This document shows, in pieces, positions 7,613 through 15,966 of a stretch of DNA of 24,064 nucleotides (position 1 is its first letter; each line of letters begins with the position of its first letter). Source of the stretch: Candidatus Heimdallarchaeota archaeon LC_2. Its GTDB lineage: Archaea; Asgardarchaeota; Heimdallarchaeia; Heimdallarchaeales; Kariarchaeaceae. The stretch is taken from contig MDVR01000019.1 of NCBI GenBank assembly GCA_001940725.1, positions 1 to 24,064 of the forward strand. The letters run 5' to 3'. Both the position numbers and the translations under genes were made by a program. The notes beneath the pieces were generated by a model that ran no database searches, was not told where the DNA came from, and was given only the letters and a program-made list of their open reading frames with translations.

Positions 7613-7892
7613 CTGATTTAGAATATATTAGGTTGAAAAAAATGTTTTGATGGTGGGTTATAGTAAGGTAATAATAATGCAACGCAGGTAGATTTAATGC
7701 ATAATTGTCGGTAAATGTCATTATAATACATGTGATGGTACCTAATACCTTACGATTTACAGATTTTCTACAAAATTAATGTTTCGAGAAATGCTAAATT
7801 TCAAGAAATTATTACTCAATAATAATCCACAATATTCTTTCAGCTCATTATGGAAAACTAATTAATACACAATTCGAAGAAAATAATTGCTT
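7613..7892. other. Divergent regulatory region, no gene seen
   Basis: This 280-base A+T-rich gap separates the divergent RHH and longin/roadblock genes. It contains an 8-bp inverted repeat, gtaaggta at 7663-7670 and taccttac at 7746-7753, and a repeated cctaata motif (minus strand about 7626-7632, plus strand 7741-7747). These could be RHH binding sites. No tRNA or convincing small ORF was seen. Confidence 0.35.
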
Positions 7893-8906
7893 GTGCTAAA
7901 AGAAATATTTGTAATTGAGGACGGTATCAATGTATTTCACTATGTTACAGGTGACGATATTGCCAATCAAACTGACCCTGTATTGACATCTGGATTTCTC
8001 AGTGCTTTGCAATCTTTCACAACACAGACACGATCGGGTTCCATAAATTCTTACACTTCAGAAACTGAAAATGTATTTTTCAAAAAAATCGAAAATACAA
8101 ATAAACAACTTGTCGCTATATTTTCAAAAAAAACAGATGAAACTATGGCTCAGGCTCTTATCAATCAAATAGATAGAATATTATCAAAATCACCTATCAT
8201 GTTTGAAATTAATGTTGATCTAAGTGATACTAGGGAGGGTAAGAAACTGAAAATTAAAATTGAAAATTTAATCAAGCATCCTACTTCTCAAAAATCACAG
8301 ATTGAACTTGCAACAAAACTTTTTGATGATTCTAGTGTTGACTTTTTGGTAATTTATGACTACAAAAAACATAAATCATTGTTGAAAAGACATTCAGGAA
8401 AAGACCGTAAACTATTGTTTTCGAAATACCTTGCACTGGTACACATAAAAATTTCGAATTTTATTTCCCAATTAAACTTGGGTAGCGAATATAGCATGGT
8501 TACAGCAGAAAATGATCTAAAACATCTTGCAATAGTTAAAGTTGGCAATAAATTAATATTTACTCAAAGTGTTCTGAAATCCGAAGATTATGTTAAATTG
8601 GGTTTACAAATTAAAGGTTATGTCGATTCAGATAGCTATCTAGATGAATTCCTTTATCTTTCAGAAACGAATAAATGGAGGGTAGAAGAGGATAATAGTT
8701 TTACTGCTATACTTGGTGAATCACCATATTGGAGAGCGGAAGAATCTTGTTTAGAACTTATTGAGGAATTTGATACCTTCATGGATTTTAATTTTGATGA
8801 TCAATTCATAAAAGTTCAATTATATATTACAAATCCGAATTTATCTCAGGTGACAATATTGAAGAAGCACACAGCAAAACGATACGAATTTACAATTTAT
8901 CAATGA
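7893..8906 (+). CDS. Longin-like plus roadblock-like two-domain protein
   Basis: 337 residues. Residues 1-98 show strands LKEIFVIED and INVFHYVT, a helix PVLTSGFLSALQSF, three strands (ending KQLVAIFSKK) and a helix ETMAQALINQIDRIL: a longin-type pattern. Residues about 148-250 repeat the theme (VDFLVIYDYKKH, helix LFSKYLALVHIKISNFISQL, strands LKHLAIVKVGNKLIFTQ, helix), closer to a roadblock/LC7 domain. The last about 85 residues are unassigned. A TTG at 7887 also opens the frame, but GTG 7893 is preferred because it gives MLKEI, matching MLKQI of the protein at 6812-7219. It is likely a cytoplasmic scaffold or GTPase-partner protein by analogy. Confidence 0.55.
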   Translation: MLKEIFVIEDGINVFHYVTGDDIANQTDPVLTSGFLSALQSFTTQTRSGSINSYTSETENVFFKKIENTNKQLVAIFSKKTDETMAQALINQIDRILSKSPIMFEINVDLSDTREGKKLKIKIENLIKHPTSQKSQIELATKLFDDSSVDFLVIYDYKKHKSLLKRHSGKDRKLLFSKYLALVHIKISNFISQLNLGSEYSMVTAENDLKHLAIVKVGNKLIFTQSVLKSEDYVKLGLQIKGYVDSDSYLDEFLYLSETNKWRVEEDNSFTAILGESPYWRAEESCLELIEEFDTFMDFNFDDQFIKVQLYITNPNLSQVTILKKHTAKRYEFTIYQ

Positions 8907-9059
8907 TTGTATTAAATTACTTTCTAAATAATCCGACAATAAGAATATAATTTGAAGAGATAACGCATGTTTAAACCAAATGAGCAAAATAGAGGCAGGG
9001 TATTATACATCAAAATTTTAGAAATTTAAATGTCAATTAATTGAATGGTTTCAAGTATA

Positions 9060-10367
9060 TTATTTTCCCCTTCCTCCAATCGTGGAACTTTGAGTAATTA
9101 ATTCCATAGGTTTGCTATCGATTTCTACCGAATTGACCTCTTTAGAGACTAATGGTATAATAAAAAGAATCAATGATGATCCAAAAACATAAACGGTAGC
9201 CGTGATTAGAAATGTTATTCTGTAGTCATAAAAATCAATTAAATATCCACCTAACACCGCTGATACATTCCAAAACAAACCCCAGGCGATACCTTCAATG
9301 GCATTTACTTTTCCTCGGTGATGTTTTGGCACCGTATCCATCAATATAGATCGACTCAGAGGTTGTGCTGCATTCATTAATGCGCCTCGAGCAATAAAAA
9401 GTATTATTAATATTAAAAGAGGTGGATAGAACGCCAACCCAAATAAACATGCCGTAGCAGTAATTTGTACCATAAAGATCATCTTGGCTCTACCTTTTTG
9501 CAAAGATAATTTTTGAGCACCCAAGGAGGCTATTCCAGTTGCAATGGCAGTTAATCCCATAATAAGATTGACAGAAATTGGCTTTAAATTATATATTTCA
9601 AGAAAGAAAATTGGAAAGAATCGGATTGTCATACCAGCTCCAAAACCAATTAGAAGATTACTTCCAATTAGGAAGTATGGAATTATTCGATTTGATTGAT
9701 TTGTATCAAATGCGACATCATCAGAGATTTTTGGTTGTTTTAATGATTCACTTGCTTCACCAATACTCCTTTCATCCTTAAACAATAAGAGGATAAAAAC
9801 TGAAATAAATGAAATTATTACCCCTGTTAAAAGCACAGATTTGAGTATGGATAATTTCCAATCATCACCAAAATAGAAGAAAAGTGCTACATTCACAAAT
9901 GGGCCAGAAGCCATTGAAAATTGTTGTACTGAGTGTTTCAAAGAATAAATTCGAGATCGATTACCTGTGACAACACTATCAGCAAAGATAGCCTCCAATG
10001 AAGGACGATTAAGACCTTGAAATAGTCCCCAAAATATTAAAGCCACAAAGATTTTCAAAATTGTGTCTGCAAAAGCTGCAAATGATAACGCTATGATACC
10101 GACAATTGTTGCAATTTTAAGAACAGAGTCCCTTCTATATTTGTCAGCAAAATATCCTGAAGGAAAAATAATTATTGTCATTGCAAGGCCAGTAGCTGCT
10201 GAGGTTAAACCAAGTAATTTATATGATTCATCTGCAAGGAAAAATATGTAAGCTGAGAGGACACTAAACATCCATATTCCACGACCAAATGATTGAAAAA
10301 ATGTGAATAAAAAAACAAGTTTCACATTGTAATTCATTTCACGGAATTCAGAGAAGAAACCCCTCAT
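9060..10367 (-). CDS. MFS transporter, divergent type
   Basis: 435 residues with about 12 membrane segments. The helix 2-3 loop carries GYFADKYRRD (residues 71-80), a motif-A form, while the second-half equivalent (SLGAQKLSLQKGRAK) is degenerate. A hydrophilic linker of about 35 residues (DERSIGEASESLKQ onward) separates the halves. The substrate is unknown. The frame extends eight codons upstream to a TTG at 10391, but ATG 10367 is preferred: it lies about 25-38 bases after a minus-strand TATA-like agtatatattag (10393-10405). The protein is not a close copy of the MFS at 1081-2397. Confidence 0.85.
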   Translation of the reverse strand: MRGFFSEFREMNYNVKLVFLFTFFQSFGRGIWMFSVLSAYIFFLADESYKLLGLTSAATGLAMTIIIFPSGYFADKYRRDSVLKIATIVGIIALSFAAFADTILKIFVALIFWGLFQGLNRPSLEAIFADSVVTGNRSRIYSLKHSVQQFSMASGPFVNVALFFYFGDDWKLSILKSVLLTGVIISFISVFILLLFKDERSIGEASESLKQPKISDDVAFDTNQSNRIIPYFLIGSNLLIGFGAGMTIRFFPIFFLEIYNLKPISVNLIMGLTAIATGIASLGAQKLSLQKGRAKMIFMVQITATACLFGLAFYPPLLILIILFIARGALMNAAQPLSRSILMDTVPKHHRGKVNAIEGIAWGLFWNVSAVLGGYLIDFYDYRITFLITATVYVFGSSLILFIIPLVSKEVNSVEIDSKPMELITQSSTIGGRGK

Positions 10368-10392
10368 AATTACAAAAGATGTAAAATACAAT

Positions 10393-10405
10393 CTAATATA
10401 TACTA
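10393..10405 (-). promoter_or_regulatory. TATA-like box of the second MFS gene
   Basis: On the minus strand this reads agtatatattaga. It lies 26-38 bases before ATG 10367, a typical archaeal distance for a transcript with almost no leader. It supports the shorter start over the upstream TTG. Confidence 0.45.
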
Positions 10406-10446
10406 AGTTATAGCACCCATAATAATCAATAAATCTGAATCTGAAA

Positions 10447-10809
10447 TTAGGTCATTATGGATGGAATCGCATGAAGAAAAGTTTGGAATTCGAGTTTTCT
10501 ACCTTCGTTATCCAAAGCAAAAAAGTTGTAAATCTTGTACTTTGAATTTTCAACTGGTTCGGTCCTTGTAAGATTTAGTTTCTTCATTTTATCGTACATC
10601 TTATCAACCTCTTTTCTTGTTTTGTAAAAAAAGGAGAATAAAACGGCAGAATCCATATCGTCAGCCTGATGGAAACCAATGAGGAAATTATCATTCTTTA
10701 TTATTTCGATATCTGGTTGAGATAACCATTTCTCACACCCAATAACATCAATATAAAATTGTACAGTTTTAGTGAGATCCTTAGTTTTTACAAAAACTAA
10801 ACCAGCCAT
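10447..10809 (-). CDS. VOC (glyoxalase-fold) family protein
   Basis: 120 residues, one vicinal-oxygen-chelate domain with the two beta-alpha-beta-beta-beta modules: AGLVFVKTKDLTKTVQFYIDVIGC at the N-terminus, and FFALDNEGRKLEFQTF at 96-111. The latter is the usual place of the C-terminal metal glutamate (Glu107). The usual N-terminal metal His is absent from the first strand (VFVKT), so metal binding and catalysis are uncertain. It may be a lyase, a dioxygenase-like enzyme or a binding protein. It is divergent from the FAH-family gene, with 181 bases between the starts. Confidence 0.75.
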   Translation of the reverse strand: MAGLVFVKTKDLTKTVQFYIDVIGCEKWLSQPDIEIIKNDNFLIGFHQADDMDSAVLFSFFYKTRKEVDKMYDKMKKLNLTRTEPVENSKYKIYNFFALDNEGRKLEFQTFLHAIPSIMT

Positions 10810-10990
10810 TATTTATTATAATATAGTAAATTGATAATTGTTTTTGTCCTCAAAGTAAATGATGAAACTTTATTATTTTTAAATTGATGCATCATTAATT
10901 CTGTATGAATCATTAAATTTAGTAGTATTTTGCAGTTATAATGATTAATTTTCAAAAAGAGTATTATCTTATCAAGTTGATTAGATTAAT

Positions 10991-11872
10991 ATGAAGATTG
11001 CAACTATTAGAGTGGGAGAAAAGGAGGTAGCTGCATTAATCTTTCCCAATGGAGCCATTTCCATAACTTTACTTAAAGAAAATTTTCAATTTTCATTTGA
11101 TTTGTCAAATAATTTATTTGAAATTATTCAGAAATCACAATTAAAAGATCTGAACTCCTGGATTCAAACCCTAAAACATGATGATTTAAGTAAAATCTTG
11201 GATTTACTTATTCCAAGTTCCGAACTAAAATATGCACCACCATATAGGAACCCAGGAAAAATTTGGGGTATTGGTCTAAATTATCTAGATCATGCAAAGG
11301 ATTTAGATGCTCTACCTCCCTCTGATTATCCTGTAGGATTCTTAAAGCCAGACACAACAATTATCGGACATCGTCAAACAATAAATATTCCAAAATTATC
11401 GGAAAGAACAACTGGTGAAGCAGAACTTGGAATTATTATTAGTAAAAAATGCAGAAATATTGCTCGCGAAGATTGGCTAGATTATGTAGCAGGTTTCACA
11501 ACGATAATTGACATGACTGCTGAAGATATTTTAAGGAAAAATGCTCGATATTTGGGTTTATCAAAAAGTTTTGACACATTTTTTAGTTTCGGTCCACAAA
11601 TATTGACCTTAGATGAATTTGAAGATATTGAGGAATTAGAGGTAATCACTGTGATAAATAATGAACTAGTTGGTAAAAACTTTGTCAAAAACATGAGATT
11701 TCCTCTGGATCATTTGATTTCTTTTTACTCAGAAGTAATGACACTTGAAGCAGGAGATATTATTTCTACCGGAACACCAAGAGCTGGTGTGTTATCTCAT
11801 GGAGATATAATTGAATGTCACATTAATAAATTCCAACCTTTAATTAATTCAGTGAAGGATTTGAAGATATAA
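10991..11872 (+). CDS. Fumarylacetoacetate hydrolase family protein
   Basis: 293 residues. The FAH-type catalytic domain begins with KIWGIGLNYLDHAKD (90-104). Metal ligands are visible as Glu143 and Glu145 in GEAELGI and Asp174 in TTIIDMTAED. KSFDTF (192-197) and STGTPRAGVLSHGD complete the active-site blocks. The family cleaves C-C bonds or isomerises and decarboxylates 2-oxo-acid type catabolites (for example 2-hydroxyhepta-2,4-diene-1,7-dioate isomerase, acylpyruvases). The exact substrate is open. The N-terminal about 85 residues form the usual smaller domain. The neighbouring VOC gene is divergent, and both families occur in aromatic catabolism, but no pathway is visible here. Confidence 0.88.
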   Translation: MKIATIRVGEKEVAALIFPNGAISITLLKENFQFSFDLSNNLFEIIQKSQLKDLNSWIQTLKHDDLSKILDLLIPSSELKYAPPYRNPGKIWGIGLNYLDHAKDLDALPPSDYPVGFLKPDTTIIGHRQTINIPKLSERTTGEAELGIIISKKCRNIAREDWLDYVAGFTTIIDMTAEDILRKNARYLGLSKSFDTFFSFGPQILTLDEFEDIEELEVITVINNELVGKNFVKNMRFPLDHLISFYSEVMTLEAGDIISTGTPRAGVLSHGDIIECHINKFQPLINSVKDLKI

Positions 11873-11918
11873 AAATTTTCTTTCCAAATATTTTAAATAA
11901 ATTTGAATTGTCTTGTTG

Positions 11919-12122
11919 TTAAAAGATGGGTAGTTTTAGATCGCCAAAATCAAGTTTACTAAGTTCATAAGCAGTGTACGCGAATAAACCTACTGTCAAG
12001 CTGATTAACGTTGATGCTATTGCATAGAAATTAAAATTTGATGATTTTTCGACCTTGCTAGTTTTCTTAAATATTGATGTGATGGTTGTAAATACGCTCA
12101 TAATAGACACCTTTGTTTTCAT
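11919..12122 (-). CDS. Small single-span membrane protein, 67 residues
   Basis: A cytoplasmic, lysine- and threonine-rich N-terminus of about 30 residues is followed by one membrane helix (YAIASTLISLTVGLFAYTAY, about 33-52) and a short tail ending LPIF. No family is recognised. The start ATG at 12122 lies inside an operator-like repeat, and a TATA-like tatatatag sits about 40-50 bases upstream. This strong, decorated promoter on so small a gene suggests a regulated, possibly abundant membrane peptide. It converges on the FAH gene, 46 bases between stops. Confidence 0.55.
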   Translation of the reverse strand: MKTKVSIMSVFTTITSIFKKTSKVEKSSNFNFYAIASTLISLTVGLFAYTAYELSKLDFGDLKLPIF

Positions 12123-12224
12123 TCCAATTATTAGAATGAGCTATTATAATTATTGACACACTACTATATATACGTAATGGTATTTTCCATAATATATAGA
12201 ACTATTCATTCCAATTATTAGAAT
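12120..12224 (-). promoter_or_regulatory. Promoter with duplicated 18-bp operator-like sites
   Basis: The identical 18-mer cattccaattattagaat occurs at 12120-12137, overlapping the start codon and leader, and at 12207-12224. Each is an imperfect palindrome (attc ... gaat outer arms, aat/att inner). Between them is a minus-strand TATA-like cgtatatatagtag (about 12161-12174). One site would cover the transcription start and the other the region upstream of TATA, a natural layout for cooperative repression or a small DNA loop. The regulator is unknown. Confidence 0.55.
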
Positions 12225-12350
12225 AGATCGCGTATTTATTCATTTTGCAAATATAGGCACTTCATTATAATTTAACAATTTTTGATTTTCACTACAAACG
12301 ATAATATCTACAATTTCTATGTGCCAAAAATGATAAAAGAATCTTAATTA

Positions 12351-12372
12351 AAATAAAATATATATATTATAT
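12351..12372 (+). promoter_or_regulatory. TATA-like box of the 677-residue surface protein
   Basis: The A+T run with tatatatattatat is centred about 40 bases before ATG 12403. It predicts a transcript starting near 12388-12392 with a leader of about 10-15 bases. Confidence 0.4.
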
Positions 12373-12402
12373 GGAGATACAGAGATATCCTCATTGATTA
12401 CA

Positions 12403-14436
12403 ATGAAAAACACATTAATTCTTCCGATTGGATTGATTCTAACAGGGATTATTATTACGGGAGTCGTTTTGACTTACGATATATCACTTGAATCAACAAA
12501 TGATAACCAAACAAATCTTACTGCTGAAGATGTCATTGTTTTGGCAATTCATGATTTGGGAGTGTCAGAATTTGTTAGACAAACACAAGCATACGCAGAA
12601 GCTGAACACGATAACGGAATATGGACTGTGAGATTCACAGAAATTACTAATATTAATCGCTTTATAGAAGTAAAAATCGATGATAATACTGAATTAATTT
12701 TAGATTCAAAACAATCGGATGAAACAAGCAATCTTGCTGCAGAACAACAATTTAATAACGAAGCTGATTTTTATTCTCCTCAAAATGATGTTGCATCACA
12801 AGAAGATTCAATGGTAATTTCTGAAGGTAGAGGTGGGTTGATTGAAGATTATTATTATTATAACAACCCAGAGTTGATTGAAGCCGCAATTGATTATTTT
12901 GTCAATTTAGAAATAGTAACAAATTTCCTAAATAATAATGATATTGAATTTTATGGTTATTCTTATGATGAATCTATTGTCTATTTATGGGGAAATAACT
13001 ATGAAAATTATGATATTTGGATGAATGTAATTCTCAATGTCAAGAATATTGATGAGGATAACTGGACCTTTGAAGTACAAGAAATTTCTAGTTCTAGCCT
13101 ATTTGGTAAACCTAAAAATACATTCACAGAGATGCATGATTTGGTAAAAATAACAAATGAATTCATTGAATTCGTAGATAAGGTTGTAAATTACACATCA
13201 TATGAGGTTCTGTTTTATTACGGTGATCAAAGTCAAGATGAATATATTTTCAAAATGAGGTATTCACCACTATATTATTTCTTTGATTATCCGATTGAAA
13301 TTGGAGATGAAATCGGTTCTGGTTCAGATGGGTCAGATCTACTTGGACTAAATCAAGATGATGATTTGGTAAGCGAACCCTATTATTTATTCTACGACGA
13401 ATGGATAGAATTTGAAGTTTCTGACCTTGATGCAACTATAAAAAATATTTGGGGTCCTAATTCAGCTTTGTTATCTGCAAATGAAGCAATGGCTTTAGTG
13501 CTTCAAAATGCAGAAATCCAATCATGGTTAAATGAAATAACTATTTTCAATAATTATACATATTATGATGGATATGGTAATTGGTGGATTTCATTATATG
13601 ATTTAGATGATTATTACAATTATGCCTATGCACGCCTTAATGATAGAACAGAAACCTTAGATGAGATTTTTACAATTTTATCAGTGTCTGCAACAATGAA
13701 TGAATCGCAATTGCATGAAATCATCAGTAATTTGCAAACTACAAAATTATTTTTTGATGAAGTTGATAATTATGAATATTATTTTTACTATGATCATTAT
13801 GGAGTTTGGTATTTTTCATATTATGACCCAGATAATTACTATAATTACTTGTGGGGTTCCATTAATGATAATGATGGATCAATCGTTAATATTCAAGTGA
13901 AAATATACAAAGAACCAAGATTAAGTGAACATAAAGTCATCGAATTTTTAGGAGATAGTGGTGTAGATGATTTTAAGAACCTTTATCCGGATGTTGTAAT
14001 TTCTGTATATTACAATGGATATGATACGTGGTATATTTATGGATATTCAATGATTTTAGTTGAGGCCTGGTTCTGGGCACAGATTGATGATAATTCCGGA
14101 GATTTAATCGAATATACTGAAAATCATCCGATAAATTTACCAGAATTGACTGTTGATGAAATAATATCTATTGCACATACAACTGATGAATACAAGGAAA
14201 TTAAGGACTTAACCGATATTTCATACGAATATTACTATTATTATGATGGAAATTGGTATTATTACATGCAAGGAACTGATGATGAAACTTTTTATTGGTT
14301 AAGTATTACTATAAATGATAATACTGGGGAAATTGAAGAAATATGGTTTTCATCTTGGCTTTATAATACTCATGCTTACCAAGAACCAGATTATAATGAG
14401 AAAGATGAAACTGTAATTATAGAAGCTACAGGATAA
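12403..14436 (+). CDS. Tyrosine-rich surface protein with about seven PepSY-like repeats
   Basis: 677 residues from ATG 12403. A TTG at 12394 opens the frame three codons earlier (residues below count from it), but the ATG is preferred. An N-terminal hydrophobic anchor (about 8-27) puts the rest outside the cell. The ectodomain is about seven units of roughly 65-70 residues, at about 42-104, 158-230, 243-349 (with an insert), 360-426, 435-501, 510-574 and 585-651. Each unit is a helix starting with a phrase such as LTVDEIISIA, then aromatic strands (YYYDGNWYYY, YYDHYGVWYFSYYD), then a strand ending IxDNxGEI. The helix plus strands ending in a D/N-x-G-E/S turn resembles PepSY domains. It is very acidic and exceptionally rich in Tyr, Asp and Asn, with no catalytic motif. 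It could be a protease-inhibitor-like, adhesive or surface-layer-associated protein. Confidence 0.65.
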   Translation: MKNTLILPIGLILTGIIITGVVLTYDISLESTNDNQTNLTAEDVIVLAIHDLGVSEFVRQTQAYAEAEHDNGIWTVRFTEITNINRFIEVKIDDNTELILDSKQSDETSNLAAEQQFNNEADFYSPQNDVASQEDSMVISEGRGGLIEDYYYYNNPELIEAAIDYFVNLEIVTNFLNNNDIEFYGYSYDESIVYLWGNNYENYDIWMNVILNVKNIDEDNWTFEVQEISSSSLFGKPKNTFTEMHDLVKITNEFIEFVDKVVNYTSYEVLFYYGDQSQDEYIFKMRYSPLYYFFDYPIEIGDEIGSGSDGSDLLGLNQDDDLVSEPYYLFYDEWIEFEVSDLDATIKNIWGPNSALLSANEAMALVLQNAEIQSWLNEITIFNNYTYYDGYGNWWISLYDLDDYYNYAYARLNDRTETLDEIFTILSVSATMNESQLHEIISNLQTTKLFFDEVDNYEYYFYYDHYGVWYFSYYDPDNYYNYLWGSINDNDGSIVNIQVKIYKEPRLSEHKVIEFLGDSGVDDFKNLYPDVVISVYYNGYDTWYIYGYSMILVEAWFWAQIDDNSGDLIEYTENHPINLPELTVDEIISIAHTTDEYKEIKDLTDISYEYYYYYDGNWYYYMQGTDDETFYWLSITINDNTGEIEEIWFSSWLYNTHAYQEPDYNEKDETVIIEATG

Positions 14437-14497
14437 TTACATTAGTCATTTGTAGAATTATTAAAAATCTTAATTGTTAAATACTGGACAAATCAAT

Positions 14498-14797
14498 TTA
14501 AACAAATTCTTGTTCGATCATAACTAGACTATATGCGGCAATAAATTTGATTCGATTTTTACCCAATTTCACTTTATCTTCAAATGTAACTCCTTCTTTA
14601 TCTAAATGTAATAATCTGCAATCGGTGAATTTTTCTATTTTATCACCCTTTCTGTAAAATATACTTACATCCCTTTTAACTCTTTCCTGAAAGATCTCTA
14701 AATGCTTTGACATTGAATATGTATTAATTTCTTTAGTCAAATATTTTGGGTATACTTGATAGTAAATGTGTGAATTTCTTTGAGAAATTTGTCCCAT
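14498..14797 (-). CDS. Small protein with LSm/SH3-like barrel pattern
   Basis: 99 residues. Residues about 42-97 form a run of short strands with turns: RDVSIFYRKGDK, FTDCRLLHLDKEGVTFED, KNRIKFIAAYSLVMIE. This recalls LSm/Hfq or other small SH3-like barrels, where the order is strand, GxxxxG-type turn, strand, then an IP/IxxxSLVxI strand. The N-terminal about 30 residues are not conserved-looking, and an internal ATG (Met29, near 14713) could be the true start. The function is unassigned; nucleic-acid binding is a reasonable guess only. It converges on the Tyr-rich surface protein gene, 61 bases between stops. Confidence 0.45.
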   Translation of the reverse strand: MGQISQRNSHIYYQVYPKYLTKEINTYSMSKHLEIFQERVKRDVSIFYRKGDKIEKFTDCRLLHLDKEGVTFEDKVKLGKNRIKFIAAYSLVMIEQEFV

Positions 14798-15068
14798 TAA
14801 TAGATCCTAAATGTTCAGACAAATCTCTGTATATTTCTTACTCATTAAATCGATATTTTCAAGTCTCAGATCTTACTGAACTATTATAGTTAAATATCTT
14901 TTAACAAATATTTTTTCCAATGTGTCAATTGATAATGAGAATTGATAGGGTAAATGAACAGACCTTTAACCATAATGATGTAAGCGCGACCAGAAATTTG
15001 TGATTTCTTCAGTCTGACAAATTACTCATTCGTAAATCTCTTAATTACTATCTCTCTATTTAAATTAA
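14798..15068. other. Intergenic region with weak C/D-box-like signature
   Basis: No ORF is seen in this divergent gap. A small G+C patch (aagcgcgaccag) is flanked by a C-box-like atgatgt (14975-14981), a C'-like gtgattt (about 15000-15006) and a D-box ctga (15014-15017). The spacing fits an archaeal C/D sRNA, but the boxes are imperfect and no D' box is present. Confidence 0.15.
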
Positions 15069-15485
15069 ATGGAAGGTTTTGGATTTTATAAAATTAAAGA
15101 GAAAAGTCGGGGACCTCCAATAATTGAAAAGAAGTCTAAATTTATCGCTACTGCTGTCCCTGTGAGATCAATTAGTGAAATAGAGGAAGCGGTTAAAGAG
15201 ATTAAAAAAGAAATGAAAAAAGCAACACATAATGCATTTGCTTATCGCATTGTTGATGAAAACGGCATATCTGAAGACTGGGATGATGATGGAGAAGTGA
15301 AAGGCTGTGCGGGTAAACCAATACTTAACATTCTGCAAGGTTTTAGTGTTTTCAATACCTTACTAATAGTAACTCGATACTATGGGAGAATCCATCTTGG
15401 TCCTGCAGGATTAATCAGACAATATAGTAATACTGCCAAAGATTTAATTGAGAGAGTTGGATTGAAAGAACTCAATGAGAACTAA
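15069..15485 (+). CDS. IMPACT/YigZ family protein (UPF0029)
   Basis: 138 residues covering the N-terminal domain of the YigZ/IMPACT family: KKSKFIATA (21-29), KATHNAFAYRI (51-61), DDDGEVKGCAGKPIL (72-86), VTRYYG (101-106) and LGPAGLIRQYS (110-120). Bacterial YigZ has an additional C-terminal domain of about 65 residues that is absent here. The consensus SDDGEP is WDDDGEV and the consensus RYFGG is RYYGR, so it is a slightly divergent member. In eukaryotes IMPACT modulates Gcn2 signalling; the archaeal role is not established. The ATG at 15069 lies just after an A+T-rich tract, consistent with a very short leader. Confidence 0.88.
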   Translation: MEGFGFYKIKEKSRGPPIIEKKSKFIATAVPVRSISEIEEAVKEIKKEMKKATHNAFAYRIVDENGISEDWDDDGEVKGCAGKPILNILQGFSVFNTLLIVTRYYGRIHLGPAGLIRQYSNTAKDLIERVGLKELNEN

Positions 15486-15543
15486 TAATTTGCAAAGCCA
15501 AATATGGGATAATGCAAAAATTGAATAAATAGAAAATGCTTTA

Positions 15544-15573
15544 TTATATGTGGAAAACGAATCACACATATAA
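15544..15573. terminator. Hairpin between convergent genes
   Basis: Perfect 9-bp arms ttatatgtg (15544-15552) and cacatataa (15565-15573) around a 12-base loop, placed between the stop of the IMPACT-family gene and the convergent small gene. It has no long T-run, so a terminator role is only plausible. Confidence 0.35.
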
Positions 15574-15585
15574 AATTTGGCATAT

Positions 15586-15771
15586 TTACGAGCCAGAAAC
15601 TAATTTTGGCTCTTTTTGACTGTAGGAATATTCAAGAATTTCAGTTATATTTTCTCGTCGCCTAGTCCATGTATTTTTGTGGTTTAATTCTTTAAGTATT
15701 GGAGTTATCTCATCCTTAACAACTTTGTTAATGGATTGCTGTAAATCAAAATCGGAATGTAATTCAGACAT
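15586..15771 (-). CDS. Small paralogous protein 1 (MSEL family), 61 residues
   Basis: No known family is recognised, but it is clearly related to the protein at 16042-16227. Shared features in order are an MSEL start, a DFD/NFDF segment, a helix ending KDEITPI or KDEFSPI, an RRREN or RRTQN basic patch, then IxE/IIED and a KEPKLVSGS or KETKSISAS tail. It is charged and helical, with no signal or membrane segment. The ATG is preceded by a minus-strand TATA-like box at about 15793-15803 and a conserved element at 15808-15831. The 3' end of the gene contains a perfect inverted repeat (15590-15612). Confidence 0.6.
   Translation of the reverse strand: MSELHSDFDLQQSINKVVKDEITPILKELNHKNTWTRRRENITEILEYSYSQKEPKLVSGS
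15590..15617 (+). terminator. Hairpin with T-run inside the 3' end of the convergent gene
   Basis: gagcca (15590-15595) pairs with tggctc (15607-15612), followed by five T. On the plus strand this resembles an intrinsic terminator for the IMPACT-family transcript, but it overlaps the last codons of the minus-strand small gene. Confidence 0.35.
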
Positions 15772-15807
15772 AACTAATATATTTACGAATTTGTTAAAAT
15801 ATGACGA

Positions 15808-15831
15808 TACTACTGGGATAATATCTATGTA
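15808..15831 (-). promoter_or_regulatory. Conserved upstream element, paralogue 1
   Basis: The plus-strand tactact core and 17 flanking bases match 16264-16287, 18 of 24 identical by hand count. In both genes the tactact begins exactly 37 bases from the start codon, directly upstream of the TATA-like box. This position fits a BRE-adjacent activator or shared regulator site. Confidence 0.5.
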
Positions 15832-15966
15832 ATGCAGCTAATATTTCTTGAATTTGTTTTTTCTCCAATGTGTCATCGGTTTTTTAAATTAAATACATTC
15901 TTATTTTATTTCTAATTTGGATCAGAGAATTGATTTAATTCTGTAATGATTAAATGAATTTTTTAA

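Noticed and set aside
10063..10251. Plus-strand 62-residue frame within the second MFS gene
   Set aside because: Antisense shadow of membrane-helix codons.
1081..10367. The two MFS genes as a recent duplication
   Set aside because: Their motif-A sequences, loops and second-half signatures differ widely; they are separate families.
13250..13435. Minus-strand 61-residue frame inside the Tyr-rich surface protein gene
   Set aside because: Low-complexity antisense reading of Asp/Tyr codons in a strong coding region.
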